A DNA stretch of 64,000 nt from Asterochloris sp. CNOR1 (lineage: Eukaryota; Chlorophyta; Trebouxiophyceae; Trebouxiales; Trebouxiaceae). The notes beneath the pieces were generated by a model that saw nothing but the letters and a program-made list of their open reading frames with translations, made no database searches and was not told the origin of the DNA. Each line of letters opens with the position of its first letter. Position 1 is the first letter of the stretch. Positions 1 through 12,200 of this stretch are shown here, in pieces. The stretch is taken from assembly GCA_963969365.1 (NCBI GenBank), contig OZ017750.1:124001-188000 (forward strand), read 5' to 3'. A program made the translations under genes and the position numbers.

Positions 1-110
1 GCCCAGGTCGCAAGCCCTGCTCCTCTTGAACAACTCATGGCTCCACCTGGCTCTGGTACGGCGGTCACAACCAACCTGAGTCTGACATTTCAATGTTGAA
101 CCTGCCTCAC

Positions 111-269
111 CTGCACATTGGCCAGACGTGGCTCCACAGACAGAGCAATTCGCAACATCTGGCTGCTGCCGCCATGCTGGCTGGCGTCGTCGGTGAGTGC
201 CTTAGGGTCTGGAGGGTCCAGTGGGATGCGCTGAGGAGCCTGCTTCCCGTATGACTCCTGCACCTCCAC
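111..269 (-). CDS. VPS13: VPS13 exon 73, last exon in window
   Basis: About residues 4053-4105, phase 0. VEVQESYGKQAPQRIPLDPP and MLRIALSVEPRLANVQ follow FAWD in the VAB domain. CAG|gtgagg shows the gene continues left of the window. A short alternative exon (ccctag|GTGCAG at 326) is possible but unsupported. Confidence 0.91.
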
Positions 270-3200
270 CTGCAGGGCAGCCAGAGGCAGGACGTCAGGC
301 GCTGCCTGCCGACCTGCACCTAGGGAGAAGAAGTGGCAGTCACCTAGAGCCAGAGAAACCATTGCAGGGCTGAGGCTCATATGTGCTGTAGCAGGAAGCT
401 CTACGGGGCAACTGTTGTTGCCACCGGCAAAATTCCCAGATCATTCTTAGACATGGCACAGGCTTGGGAACAAGAGAATTTGGTCAACAACCAGACTGGC
501 AGGTAACATCTGCCAGATGTCATGCTGCCAGTGCTGCAGTCACCAAGCTTGACAGATCACATCCCATCAGCACATCTGGGCAGCTGTAGCAGCGCAGTAC
601 CTGCATGGGTTACGGTAAAGATGCACAGTACTGCTCATGACAGGCCACACATGCATGTCCTTTTCTTCCAGAGCCATCTGTCAGTTGGAAGCTGGCACAG
701 CGATGGATCTGCTGCAGCCCAGAGGATGGAACAGCAGATGCCCGGCAGCTGCATGCCTTGCTGATGCTGGTCAGCTGTCTCCAGCAGGGTGCCCGCACTG
801 TTGCTGTGCACAATCTAAGCGCCCATGAATGCCAGACCATTCTCAGCGCCTGATCAGATGGTGCCTGCGTGCCTTTGAGCACATGTACAGGACAGCACCC
901 TGCGACAGGCAGCATGATCACGCTCACCGCTCGCCGAGCCCGGCCGTCCAGGTGCTGCCACGCAAACCCAGCTGCAGAGAAGGGCGGCAGTGCCTGGTAG
1001 GGCAGCTCCCCTGCACAGCAGACAGCCAGCTCTCAGGTCTCAAGCCCAACAGGCAGGCTGCAAGCTTACCATATAACACAACAGTCCGAAAGCTCTGGGC
1101 TGTGAAGTCCAGGAGTGCAGCTTCCATGCTTTTGGTACAGCAGTACCACAAGCGTGTCACAGCCAGTTCTTGGGATTGTCGGCAGCGCTGTCCTGCCAGC
1201 TCTGTTCTGTGCATCAGGCTCATCTGGCTGCACATGGCAGATGTCCAACAAGGTGGCCCAGTACCACTTGTGACACCATTCATGCCATTTGTCACCTTGC
1301 TGACCTGCACGATGGACCAAGAAGCAAGAATGATGATAAAGCATGTCCAGGCCCCCGCACCTTGCCGCATCGACTGGCGGTAGCGGAAGGGGTGAGCGGT
1401 GCGATTCTCAAGCAGGTAGGGCGGCTTGGGGGACACGCTCTCCAGCACGAAGTGCATGCACCCGGGGCTGCACAGCTCCAGGGAGAAGCGCAGGATCACC
1501 ATCTCCACCTCTGGGGAGCTGCCGCTGCCCTGCTGCTGCTGCTGGCTGTCCCCAAGCCTGCAGGGCATGCGGAAGAAATGAAGCATGGAATGGTGCACCT
1601 GAGGTGTGGATAATGCACTGCAGCCCAAGCCTGGAGGGATATTGGCAAAGCTGGAGCATGGACTTGTGCTGCCGTGCATGGCAAGCAGCCCCTGAGGTGT
1701 GCACCGGAGCCCCAAGCCTTCACAAAGCAAAATGGAAGGGTGGGAGTGTGGACTTGTGCTGCTGTGCCAGGAGAACAGCACCTGAGGTGTGCACAGTGCA
1801 CTGTGGCAGGCTGACAGCAGCACTGAGAGGTGCGCCTTGGCGACGTCTGTGCAGCTCAACTGCAGCGTTGCTGGCTCAGGCGCCCCCGATGTTCGTGGGC
1901 AACCAGCTGAGATTGGCATCGACACCATGCTGAGCACATCTACTTGGAGACCAAGCAGCCAAGCCACTATGCTGACAGGCAGCTGAGCTCACTAGTGGGC
2001 ATGGCACTGGTGTGATTGGGAGATGCGCTTGGCCACGTGCCATCCATGCCGTGCCACCGCTTTACTGACAGCCTTTGCTGACAGGCAGCTGTGCTCACTG
2101 GTGTGCATGGCAGATGCGCATGGTCGTGTGCCACGGCAAGCAATCTGTACGCTGGCAGGCACTATGCTCTCACTGGTGTGCATGGCGGATGCGCTTGGCC
2201 ACGCGTGGACCATGCAGCTCAAAAGCCGGCCCGGTGCCCGTCTGAAGAGTGCTGACAAGGCGCAGGTAACCCCCATCTCCGCCCTTGCCGTCACCTGCAT
2301 GCAGGCAAGTGCTGCTTGCCACAGGCTGAGGGATCGCAGTCAAAGGCAGCGCTGCCACCTGCGTGCAGGCAGGTGCTGCTTGCCACATGCTGAGGGACTG
2401 TACCAACAGGTTCTGCAGCAGATGCCATGGAACATTCTTGACAGGAGGACACATACACAACGCTGACTGATCTTGGACCCAACAGGGACATGTTCTTGTT
2501 TCAGGGTCTCTGTCTGTTGCCATTGATTCTGAAGGCTCAGGCTGGGATAGAGGCAAGTCAGCCTTACCCTGCTGATCCTTGCTTGGCACCCTCACAGGAA
2601 TGGCCACATGCTGGTCGGCCTTCCCGGCTTGGCCAACCTGCACCGAGTGGCTCCAGGGGGCCGACAGGTTGCTGCGGTCCTCGGGGGTGAAGCGTAGGCA
2701 CACTGCGCGCTTGTCGGTGTGCAGCGCCCAGTGGAGGGGGATGCCAGTGGCACCTGCATGATAGCTCCATGCATCACTGGTACGCACACGCATGCTACAC
2801 AGTTGGCACGCGCGACCTACCTTTCATCTCATCCTAAGGCAAGCAAACACAATCCCTACACCAGCACCTACTCCAGCTAGGGCAGATACTGTGCATCAAG
2901 CTCCAATGGTTTCTGCTCCATTTCACATAAGGCAGATGTCAGAAGCTCCGGCCAGTCCAGTCCCTGGCAGTCAGACCTGACACTGGACACAAGCTGTGCC
3001 AGTCAAGACTCTGACGGCCAGGCTTGCCTGAGGACACAATCCCTGAGACACAGCGGGGGACGTGGGGAGCTGCCAAACCCCGGATCCAGCCAGCTGCTTG
3101 CTGGTCAGGCGTCTTGTGGAAAGGCAGCATCACTACCTACCTACAGCCCAGCTACTGAAGGTAGCACTGTTGTATGCACACAATCCCCCGGTGGCAGCCA

Positions 3201-6200
3201 GGCTTGCCTGCAGGTAGCTCCAGGCTGGACTGCCAGTCCAGGCCGGTGTCAGGTAGGGCGGCCCGCAGCCCCGGGGCACTGGCTGTGGCTCGCACTGCTC
3301 CCTGCTGTCTTTCCCTGGCGGCTGGCAGGGTGCCAGCGGACTGCCTGCCCAGCTGGCGGGAGACGTCCTGTGTGCTGGCATGCATCAGCTGCAGGGGGAT
3401 GCCCGTACGGTTGGACACCACCGTGTGGTGAGCAATGCGCAGGGCCTGCAGCACAGGCACAGTGCTGGGGTGAGGGGCCACGGTCTTTGACAGAGCCTTG
3501 CTGCCAGGCCAGTCTTGTGGGGGTGGTACCTGGCCTGCACGTCACTGCACAAGCAGCAAAGTAGCTGGCAAGCAGGGGCACAGTGGCACACAGCAAGCCT
3601 GGCAGATGGGGTCATCTCAGGCACAGCTGAATAGCCTGTCAACACAGCACAGCCACCTGAAAGCATCACAATGCACCTCGGCATCCGTCCCAATGCTGGA
3701 CGTACGGCAATTGCACTGTTGCCAGCGCCAGGGCTGAGAAATAGTCGAGCCTCCAGTCGCCCCGAGAACTCACCAGGGTGCGCTCAAAGCCGCGCCCGAC
3801 CAGCTCGGTGCGAGCGACCACCTCGTGCACAGTGCCCCACTCGGGGATCTTGGCACGGATGAGAACGGGCTGCGTGTTGAAGTCCTCCACTTCCGAGCCC
3901 ACGCTGCCGTTCTCCAGGGGCAGTGGCCGCGTCCAGCCAGACTGCCCCACCTGCGGCACAAGGGCAGCACATCGAAATGCTCCGCACACTCCGAAGTGCG
4001 GCCACCTCTGCTGGTGGAAGAGCAGCCTGGGTCTGCCCATGAGGTAGGGAGGACTGAACTTATGAGCTGCCAGTGCAGGTGGCAGCCTGTGCATTGCTGA
4101 CAGACCGCAGGATGCCTGTGATGCCATACAGGCACCGCTGCCTGGAAACATGGTGACCATACACAGTGGCATCTGTCATGCAGCAGAGCAGGGCAAGCAG
4201 CCAGAGGGACATGGATAACTCTGAGCAGGCCCCAGGCCAACCTTGAGGCAGAGCCCAAAGTGCTGCTGACGCTCCCCCTGCTGCTTGAAGGCTGCCAGGC
4301 GCTGCATGGGGTAGGTCATCATGGACACCTGGCCAGCCTCCACTTGGCGGGCGCCTGGCGGCAGGTCCTCGGCCTGCTGCCTGCAGGTGCAGCAGAGCAT
4401 GGCTGCGCACTGTCCCGGCTTGGGTGTTGTTGGTTTTGGGGGGAGGGTGCATGTAGGTGCAGGTCTGGCCTGGGGCATTGTGGGCCTCAAGGGCACAGGG
4501 GCCCACCCCAGCTGTCTAGGTGCACACTGGGGGCCAGAGGGGCCTTCATGACACGCACAAAATCATCACCAACACTCTGTATCTTCTGCACCCCAACATC
4601 ATCCTAAACAAGCTCGGTGTCCCTTACAGCTGACTGGCATGACCTATGTTGTGAGTCACTGCACAAACCTGCCTGACAGCAGGATGACGCTTTGATCAGC
4701 TGACCACTCCAATGGCTCTTCCGGTCGCTTATCAGGAAAAAAGTGAGTTGGTCAAGCTTCCGCAGCCCTTCCCCTCACCTGGGTGCTGTGTCCATGATGC
4801 GCAGCTGAGCGCTGTCAGCTGCCTGCTGCAGGCCGCCCTGGGCACTGCCCTCCGCGGCCTCCTTGGGTCGGGGAGGGGGCTGCGTGGCCACCACCACCGC
4901 AGCCACCGGCAGGTTGGTTGCGTTGACCAGCCACAGGGGGACGAACATGCGCACCAGCAGGGGCGCCCCCATGGCCACAGCTGCCCCTGGGTCCAGCTGC
5001 TGCTGCTGCAGGGCAGCGCAGCGCAGGGTTGAGATCACTAGCAGGGGTATGATCAGTAGCAGAGGTATGATTGCCCATGATACAAGGTCGAGCTTGAGGC
5101 AGCCTCTGCCCAGTCAGTCAAGGGTGCAAGCAAAAAGAATGCAATTTGCGCAGCGGGCTATCAGGCGATGAAGCCACAGCAATTCACCCGCATGTGCAGG
5201 CAAACACGCACCCAGGCAGCAGCTTTCGGTGAAGTTCAACGCCTGAGCCAGAAGACGCGAGCTGTCTTGGGTCCAATCTGGTCACAGGCTGCCTGTGTGT
5301 GCATTGCATTGTTTGATCTATGAGCCCCCTCACCTTGTCGTTGCCCTCCAGCATCCAGGCGTCAAGGTCAATCTCCCGATCCAAGAAGATTTCCTGAGGC
5401 AGTTGCCCGCCAGTGGACACGTTGAACTTTTCGGGCAGCTGCTGCCGCCCAGAAGACACTCCAGCCTACAACAGGGATTAAAAGCATGTCGTGCCCTTCC
5501 CTGAGAGAGTGGCACCAGTCTTTGCAGATTTTGGGGGCCGCACTGGCTGGTCAGCAGGGCTGATGTGTATGACCTCCTGAAGAGTTCTTTTCCCTTGACC
5601 ACAGGGATATTGGTCTACCCTGCAAAGCACAGCACGCACAGCCAAGGCTGCATGCTCATCAGACCTATTTTTGTTCAGGCGGCACATGCATCCAGCAAGC
5701 CAAGCCTCTTTTTCCTTAGGTCAACCAGAGTCAGCTCTGTCCGCGCTCTGCCTGACCAGGGCTAGCCACAAAGAAATACACGAATGCCCACCCGATGGGA
5801 GGAGTAGCCCTCGCTGATCAGCACAGGGGCATCCTCCACCAGGTCGTAGCGGTCGGGGTAGAATTGCAGGGACACTGCACGACGGGTATCGGCCGAGTAG
5901 ATGTGGGCGCGGCGGCCGCTGTCCACAGTAGCGCTCTGCCGCAGCACCAGGTCCACACCATCCTGCAGGACAGTAAAGGAACCTGTTGGCAGGCGTAGGT
6001 CACATGGCAACTTGGAGGCCCCACCAGGGACGGTGTGCACAGGTCGGCTTCATGCTCTGTGAACACTTGCCATGCAGATGAGCTCAATTGACAAGCATCT
6101 CTTTGCCAATGCCTTGCTGCCTTGAGAGCATGTGCAGCAGAGGCAAATGAACACGGCGGCCACTAGAAACTTCTTCATCTTGGCAGCAATTGGAAGCATG

Positions 6201-9200
6201 CAGCACGCTTTTGCCAGGGATTTTGCCCCAACACCAAGCAGATGCCCGTACCAGGCCTCTGGCCACATCATGCAGCAACAGGCTGCAGTCAGGCAGGGAG
6301 GTGTCCACCTCCTTAAAGCTTGCCCCGCACACATGCAATGCAACTGGCCTGTATAATGCAGCAATTGAATTGCAGTCAGGCAGGCTGACACCTACCTTGG
6401 GCTTCTCCCAGACCAGGTAAGTGCCGGCCACCGGCAGCTGATTCTCCAGAACCAGGGGGGCAGCTGCCACTATTTTCCAGTCGGTCAGGGGGTCATACTC
6501 CTGGCTGCTGCTGGGGAAGGTGTCAGCGTCCACCGTCAGGCTGAGCCAGATAGGGCTGGCGGCCAGCTTGGAGGCCAGGGTCTTGTTGTCCTGGCTCACT
6601 GCGTCCTTGCCTGCAGAGCAGTGCTTTGGGTGAGGGTCAGTGGTACCCTCATAGCCTGCGGCAGTCAAATCAAATGCTTCGGGGGGCTTGGCCTGCCTTC
6701 TACAGGGCACAGCTGCAAGCCAAACAACCTGCCTTCTGCACGGCACAAGGCCCAGACCTGTGCTTATAGTTGGCCAAGGTTATTGCGTCTGAACACCACA
6801 TGCACAGCACACCACGGCCGACAGGCAGCCAGAATCACACTGTAGTCCCACATAAAGACTGCAGCCTGGCTCACAAGCTAGGCACCAGCAAAAGACAAGG
6901 AAAATTCTCGCGGAGGCTGGCTACAAGATGCATGCTAGCAGAGGGGTGGCACACTGAGACTGCTTTGCCATACATCCACTGAGTGGTCTTGAGCCCCGTT
7001 TGCATGCCACTCAGCCTCCTCAACACTCCCAGATGTGAAGCTGGGCCACCAGACCCTGCCTCCTTCACACTCCCCAGCCCAAAACTGTCTGCACTGCCCA
7101 CTCACCCTTGGAGGTGGCCTCAGCCGAGGGCGGGCAGGCCACCAGGCGCGTCATGCCCTCGTCCATTGCGTCCAGGCGGATTGTGTGGTCCCCCTCGCTG
7201 GCACCAATGCTCCAGCCGTGGGTGTCCGGGTTCTCGGAGTCCAGCACCGGGCGCACCTGCAGGGTCAGCAACCATGGGTGTCTGGGTTCTCTGAGCTCAG
7301 CACCTGTTTACTCAGCCGCAGGGCCCGGCCAGCTCGGCAGTCAAACCCTTGTCCAAGGTTGGCACAGGTGCAAGCTGCCAGGACAAGTGGTGCCGCAGCT
7401 GGTGGGCATCCCCACAAGACAAAGGCGCAGCACCTGACTGTGCAGGTCCTGCAGTGCAGCTATCAGCCACTGCCGTTCTGCAAGAGGAAAGGAGCTGTGG
7501 TCCCAGCTTGAAGTGCAGCGTGCAAACGAGACCTGTCCAGCTGGCATCAGGGGGCAACTGGCTTGCAGCCTCAGACACTTCAGATGCCAGGCCGCATGGC
7601 TGCTGCCATGGCATCGACCTGCAGCACTCGCGCAGCCAAGCAGGACACTACTGCACCAAGGGCATGGTGCACCAGATAAACTTACCTGCAGCTGCTTCCC
7701 TGCACTGCGCCAGCCATAAGGCACAGACAGGGACTCCCCCGGCTGCACAGTGCCCAGCACGATGCGCTTGCCAGGACGCTGCTGTGCAGCTGCAGCCATC
7801 GACCTGCAGCAGCAGACAACCGTGCCTTGGTGACATGGTCGGCTCAGTACAGCGGCTTGTGCAAATGCTGCTGGCAGACGAAAGACGTTGCAAAAGACCG
7901 TCCAGCATTTACAATTTGAAGTTCAAGCTTGCCACAGGGCAGCGTCTGTGCCCCGGCTGCATGAAGGCACTGCCTTTTCTTTTGATGCCCGAGGACCCAC
8001 CTGAGGGATGTGGTGCGGCGGCTGCTGTTCCCCTGCAGTTGAGCCGCGGGAGCGGGCCTTGCAGAGGACGGCGTCGGGGGTGCTGACCCAGCCAGGGACT
8101 CCCGTCGCCGGCGCAGCCACCGCCGCCGGCGCGTGAAGTCGCACAGCTGCTGCTTCTCTGCGCCCTGCAGGGGGCGGGGCATGAGAAGGGCACGTCAGAG
8201 AGCTGGGCACCAACACTGGATTCCCAGGCATGGCTGCACCCAGAGACAGAAAGCCCTGTATCACTCAAGTTTCACCCTTGGGTGGACCATGCCCACTTGG
8301 AACCTCAGGGTCACGATCGCTTTCTGGAAGGCCAAGGCAACAAATGTGTTCTCAACACCTCTTACCGGCAGGGGTGGCCAGTCCATAGCCCCAAAGTCGG
8401 GGGCGTACATCCACCCCTCCCTGTCCCTGTGAGGCCCCGTCTCCACTTGCCAGGGGCCTTCCCACTCCCAGCCTGATGGAAGGAAACCCGTACCAGTTGG
8501 TTGTTGATGGATGACCAGCACAGAGCTGGAAGTTGAAGCATTTGCTTTTGACAGTGCACTGTGGGTCGTTATCAGCACAGGTGTCATTGCGCTTGCGTGG
8601 CTGCATGCTGTCTCACATGGGCAGCGGCCCGCTTTGTTTGGCCACTGTCTCGACGCAGACAGGCAAGAATCTACATGCACAGAGCCGCCAGAAAGAAACC
8701 TCTGCCTCCGACCTTCTGGGGGGTCCACCTGCGGGAACTTGTGCTGGCTGCCAGACCCGTCCTCGTTGCGTGCAAAGCGCTTGCGCTCTGTGGGCAGCGT
8801 GCTGGTCCAGCCCCGCACCGGGAAGAAGCGCTGGTGCTCCCACACCTCCTCCTCGACAGCCTGGCCCCCGCTGGCCCGCTGCAGGGGAAGCAGAACGGGT
8901 GGGTGCAAAACAAGTCTGTGTGGGGAGTCTACATCCACAAGCAGGTGGGACAGCAGCAGCAATTTTATTCTGGAGGCATTCTGTTGACCCCGGGCTGACT
9001 CATGGGGTGAGCCAGGTTTGGAGCGTGGCAAGCACTGCACCCAAGCAGCGCCACTGTGATGTTGTGAGTGCACAGCAGTTTGACAACATCATTGGGCATC
9101 AAGCTGCCTATGTGTGTGACTTGCCTTCTGAACTGTCATGCTCCTGAAGCTCAAACTGAGCGTAGCTGTGCCCACACCATCCCATCCAAAGAAGCATCCG

Positions 9201-12200
9201 GGCAGAATGAGCAGCCCTCCTGCCTCAAGTCAGATTGTTGAAGCCCAGCATGATGCACAGCCCTGTTGCAATCTGTTTTCATTCTTGCCCAAGACATCAA
9301 CCAGTGCGCACACCTGCTGAACCTCAAGACAGCCTAGACAGACTTGTGAGGTCACTGCAGATTGCTGCCCAACAGAACGTCAGGCCTTGGCCAAGCGCTT
9401 TCGAGAAATTCGCTGAAGAGCCTGTCCAGGCGGTGCTGCTTGTACCAGGGACAACACATGCCCTTGTGTTGTCACTAGCACAAGCGGTCCCCCTGGCCAG
9501 GAACAGCAGCTGCCTGTGCCTGCACAGTCCTGGAGCATGCTGCCCCTGCGGACCGTTTGAGATGTCCAGCCATGCAGCCACCCTACCTGAGAGAGCTGGC
9601 GCTGCATCTGCAGCTGGTGGGATGACATCGAGCGCGCCTGGCGGGGCAGCATCTGCCAGTCCTCCTCCGGCTGCTCCATGATGCAGATCTGCACACAGGG
9701 CACAGGCAGGCCATCACGGACTGGATTAAGAGGAGCGAGGCAGGCCACACCCCCGCTGTCAATGCTCCTGTAACCCAGGATGGGTTATGCCGCAGGCAGC
9801 AGCGTGCTGCTTTCAAACTGCCACCCTGCTGTCAGGGGAACTCTGTTAGGTCTGCGCGTGCCTCGAGACAAGGCAGCAGCTTGAGTCCACTCAGCCTTGA
9901 GACTGCACAGCGCATTCTCTCGACAGCACAGGAGGATGGCACAGCCCACACAGAGGGAACATCTGCCCCCTGTCCAGGAATAGCAACCCATCGCCACCCC
10001 TTGCCCTGCCACCACGCTTAAGGGTGGTTGTGGCCATCCACTAGGAGCAGCTTGTTGAGCCCCGAGCGATACAAGAGTGCCCATTGCCATCCCAAGATTG
10101 CGGAGTGAGACCAAGGGCTTTGCACTAGGTGCCACCAGGCCTGACACCTTTGTTTGTGCTCATGAATTCCGGAGGCCTGCACAGAGCATGGCAGCCCACC
10201 CCTTGTCCTGCTGCTGATGAATGCAAAGAGCGAGCACAGAACGAGACAGCCCACCTCCCACCCCCTGCTTGGTGGCGTTGATCGGAAAGTTGCACACCTC
10301 CCCCTGCTACCCTGCTCATGATATCCCAGAAAGCATGCACAGAGCAAGCCAGCCCCTCAGCTTGCTGGCATCAATGGGAGAAGCAGCAACCCACTTCCAC
10401 CCCTTGCCCTGATGATGACCAATATATAAAACAATAGTAAACAAAGCGTGCACAGAGCGAGGCAGCCCACCTCCAGCGCCAGCTTGGTGGTGTTGACCAG
10501 CTGACACAGGGACCGCAGGACCTCGTGCTTGACCCCCTGCCGGAAGTTGCTCTCCAGGGCGACTCCGCCGTCCGCCAGGCGCACAGGGGTGACTGTAGCT
10601 GCGGTGGCCTTCTGCTGGCGAGAGCCCTTGAAGTGGGTGGCACAGGGCAGTCAGCACTCATAGTCAGGCTGCCCTTGCAATTGGAGTTGGTTATCTTCAA
10701 GGTCTCCAAAGTCAAGTTGCCCTAAACAGTTATGAGTGACTCCTGTACAGGTCAGTTGATGGCCCTGCCACTTGAATGACAACCAGCAATCTGGGCCCTG
10801 TACATAGCATCAGAGGCGTACCGCAGAGATCTTCTTCCCTGCCGCCTGCCCCCGCTGCAGACCCTGCTGCGAGAGCACCACCCAGCGGCCGTCAGGGTCC
10901 ACGCGCAGGGCGCGCTGCCCTGCCGTGCTGACGCGCTCGGTCCAGGCATCTGTGTGGATGGAGCGCTCATCCTCGTGCTGCAGCGCCAGGGTGTAGCGCA
11001 CAGACAGGGAGCCCCCAGCCTGGCCCTGCAGGCCAAGTGCAGAAATGATCAGCAGGGGCAAGAACTCCTCAAATAACTACCCTTGAAGGCAAAGCACTGG
11101 GGCCATCACTAGCAGAGCAGTTCTGCGACAAAGTTGATGTTTTGCTGATTGTTGCAGTGTTTGTGTAGGGCACCCGCGGCTCGAGACCATACGACTTCAA
11201 AACCACAGGACGATGCACGACACACAATGATGTATATACATGTTGACAGCCTGGGGACAATGGTAAATATGGCCAGGGTATCTTGGGCTACCCGGGAACC
11301 AGCAGCAGTCAAGGATGCTGCTGCAAACTTCTGCTGGCACACTGACATCAGGCCATGTGCATGCCAGGCTAATTTTCTATCAAAGACACCACCATCTTGA
11401 CCAAAGAATGCCACTGACCTTCTTGGCCTTCAGCTGGAGAGTGGCACCATAGGTGGCGTTGCTTTCCCAAGCCTGCATGTTGAGGTCTGCCTCTGTCTCG
11501 GCCAGCACAACGCCCCTGCCAGCCTCTGCAGCCGTGTCCAGGAGCTGCAGCTGCAGTGTGCCAGACGAGCCTGCAGGAAAAGGTGAACAGCAAATCCTGA
11601 CGCACGCTCCTTAAACACCCAGATGTTGCTCTGAGGACACATGACAGGTCCTTCATGCACAACTATTGTGGAGCCAGCCTGCCAGAGACAGGCAGCCAAA
11701 AGATGTCTGCACACTGCTACTGCAGCTGGCACATGCACAGGCCTTCCAAAGGCCGCATGGTGCGCTACAGTGGTCCTCAGGCAGAGACCACGCGTTGGCT
11801 GACCACGTGTGCACAATGTACTGCAGCTAGAGCATCCACAGGCATATGCTCCATACGCAGCATGCTGCCCTGTGTGTTGCCTCACCTGCAGCCCCTGGCA
11901 ACTGAGCAACAAGACGCTCCGCCCATACAGCCTCGCTGTTGTCGCCGACACGGACGGCCCTTGTGCGGATCCTTGAGGTCTCTGCAGGCACAGGTGGTCA
12001 TGCGCTGAAACACATTTGCGAAGGCCCACACCGGCCCTGATGTTGCGTGGTGCTGCAAATGTTGCTGAGAACAGCACCCTTAAACTCTTGAACACATCAG
12101 TGCATGGCATGGGCAAAGAATCAGGAAGTTCCCATTATTATGTGTTTTCAAAGCAATACTTTCCAACAACCATCATTGCAGCGCGCCCTGCACTGCAAAC

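Noticed and set aside
829-1383. Plus-strand ORFs such as 829-1383, 7349-8086, 44526-45305 and 59576-60283
   Set aside because: All lie antisense to VPS13 exons and have Cys/His/Gln-rich translations typical of reading GC-rich coding sequence on the wrong strand; none resembles a known family.
924-1967. 347-codon minus-strand ORF
   Set aside because: It reads through exon 71 and flanking introns; only the part within 1361-1557 matches VPS13 and the rest is tandem repeat.
2590-2593. Exon 69 donor at AGG|gtgcca
   Set aside because: Leaves phase 0 while exon 70 needs phase 1; CAGG|gtaagg at 2568 is stronger and in phase.
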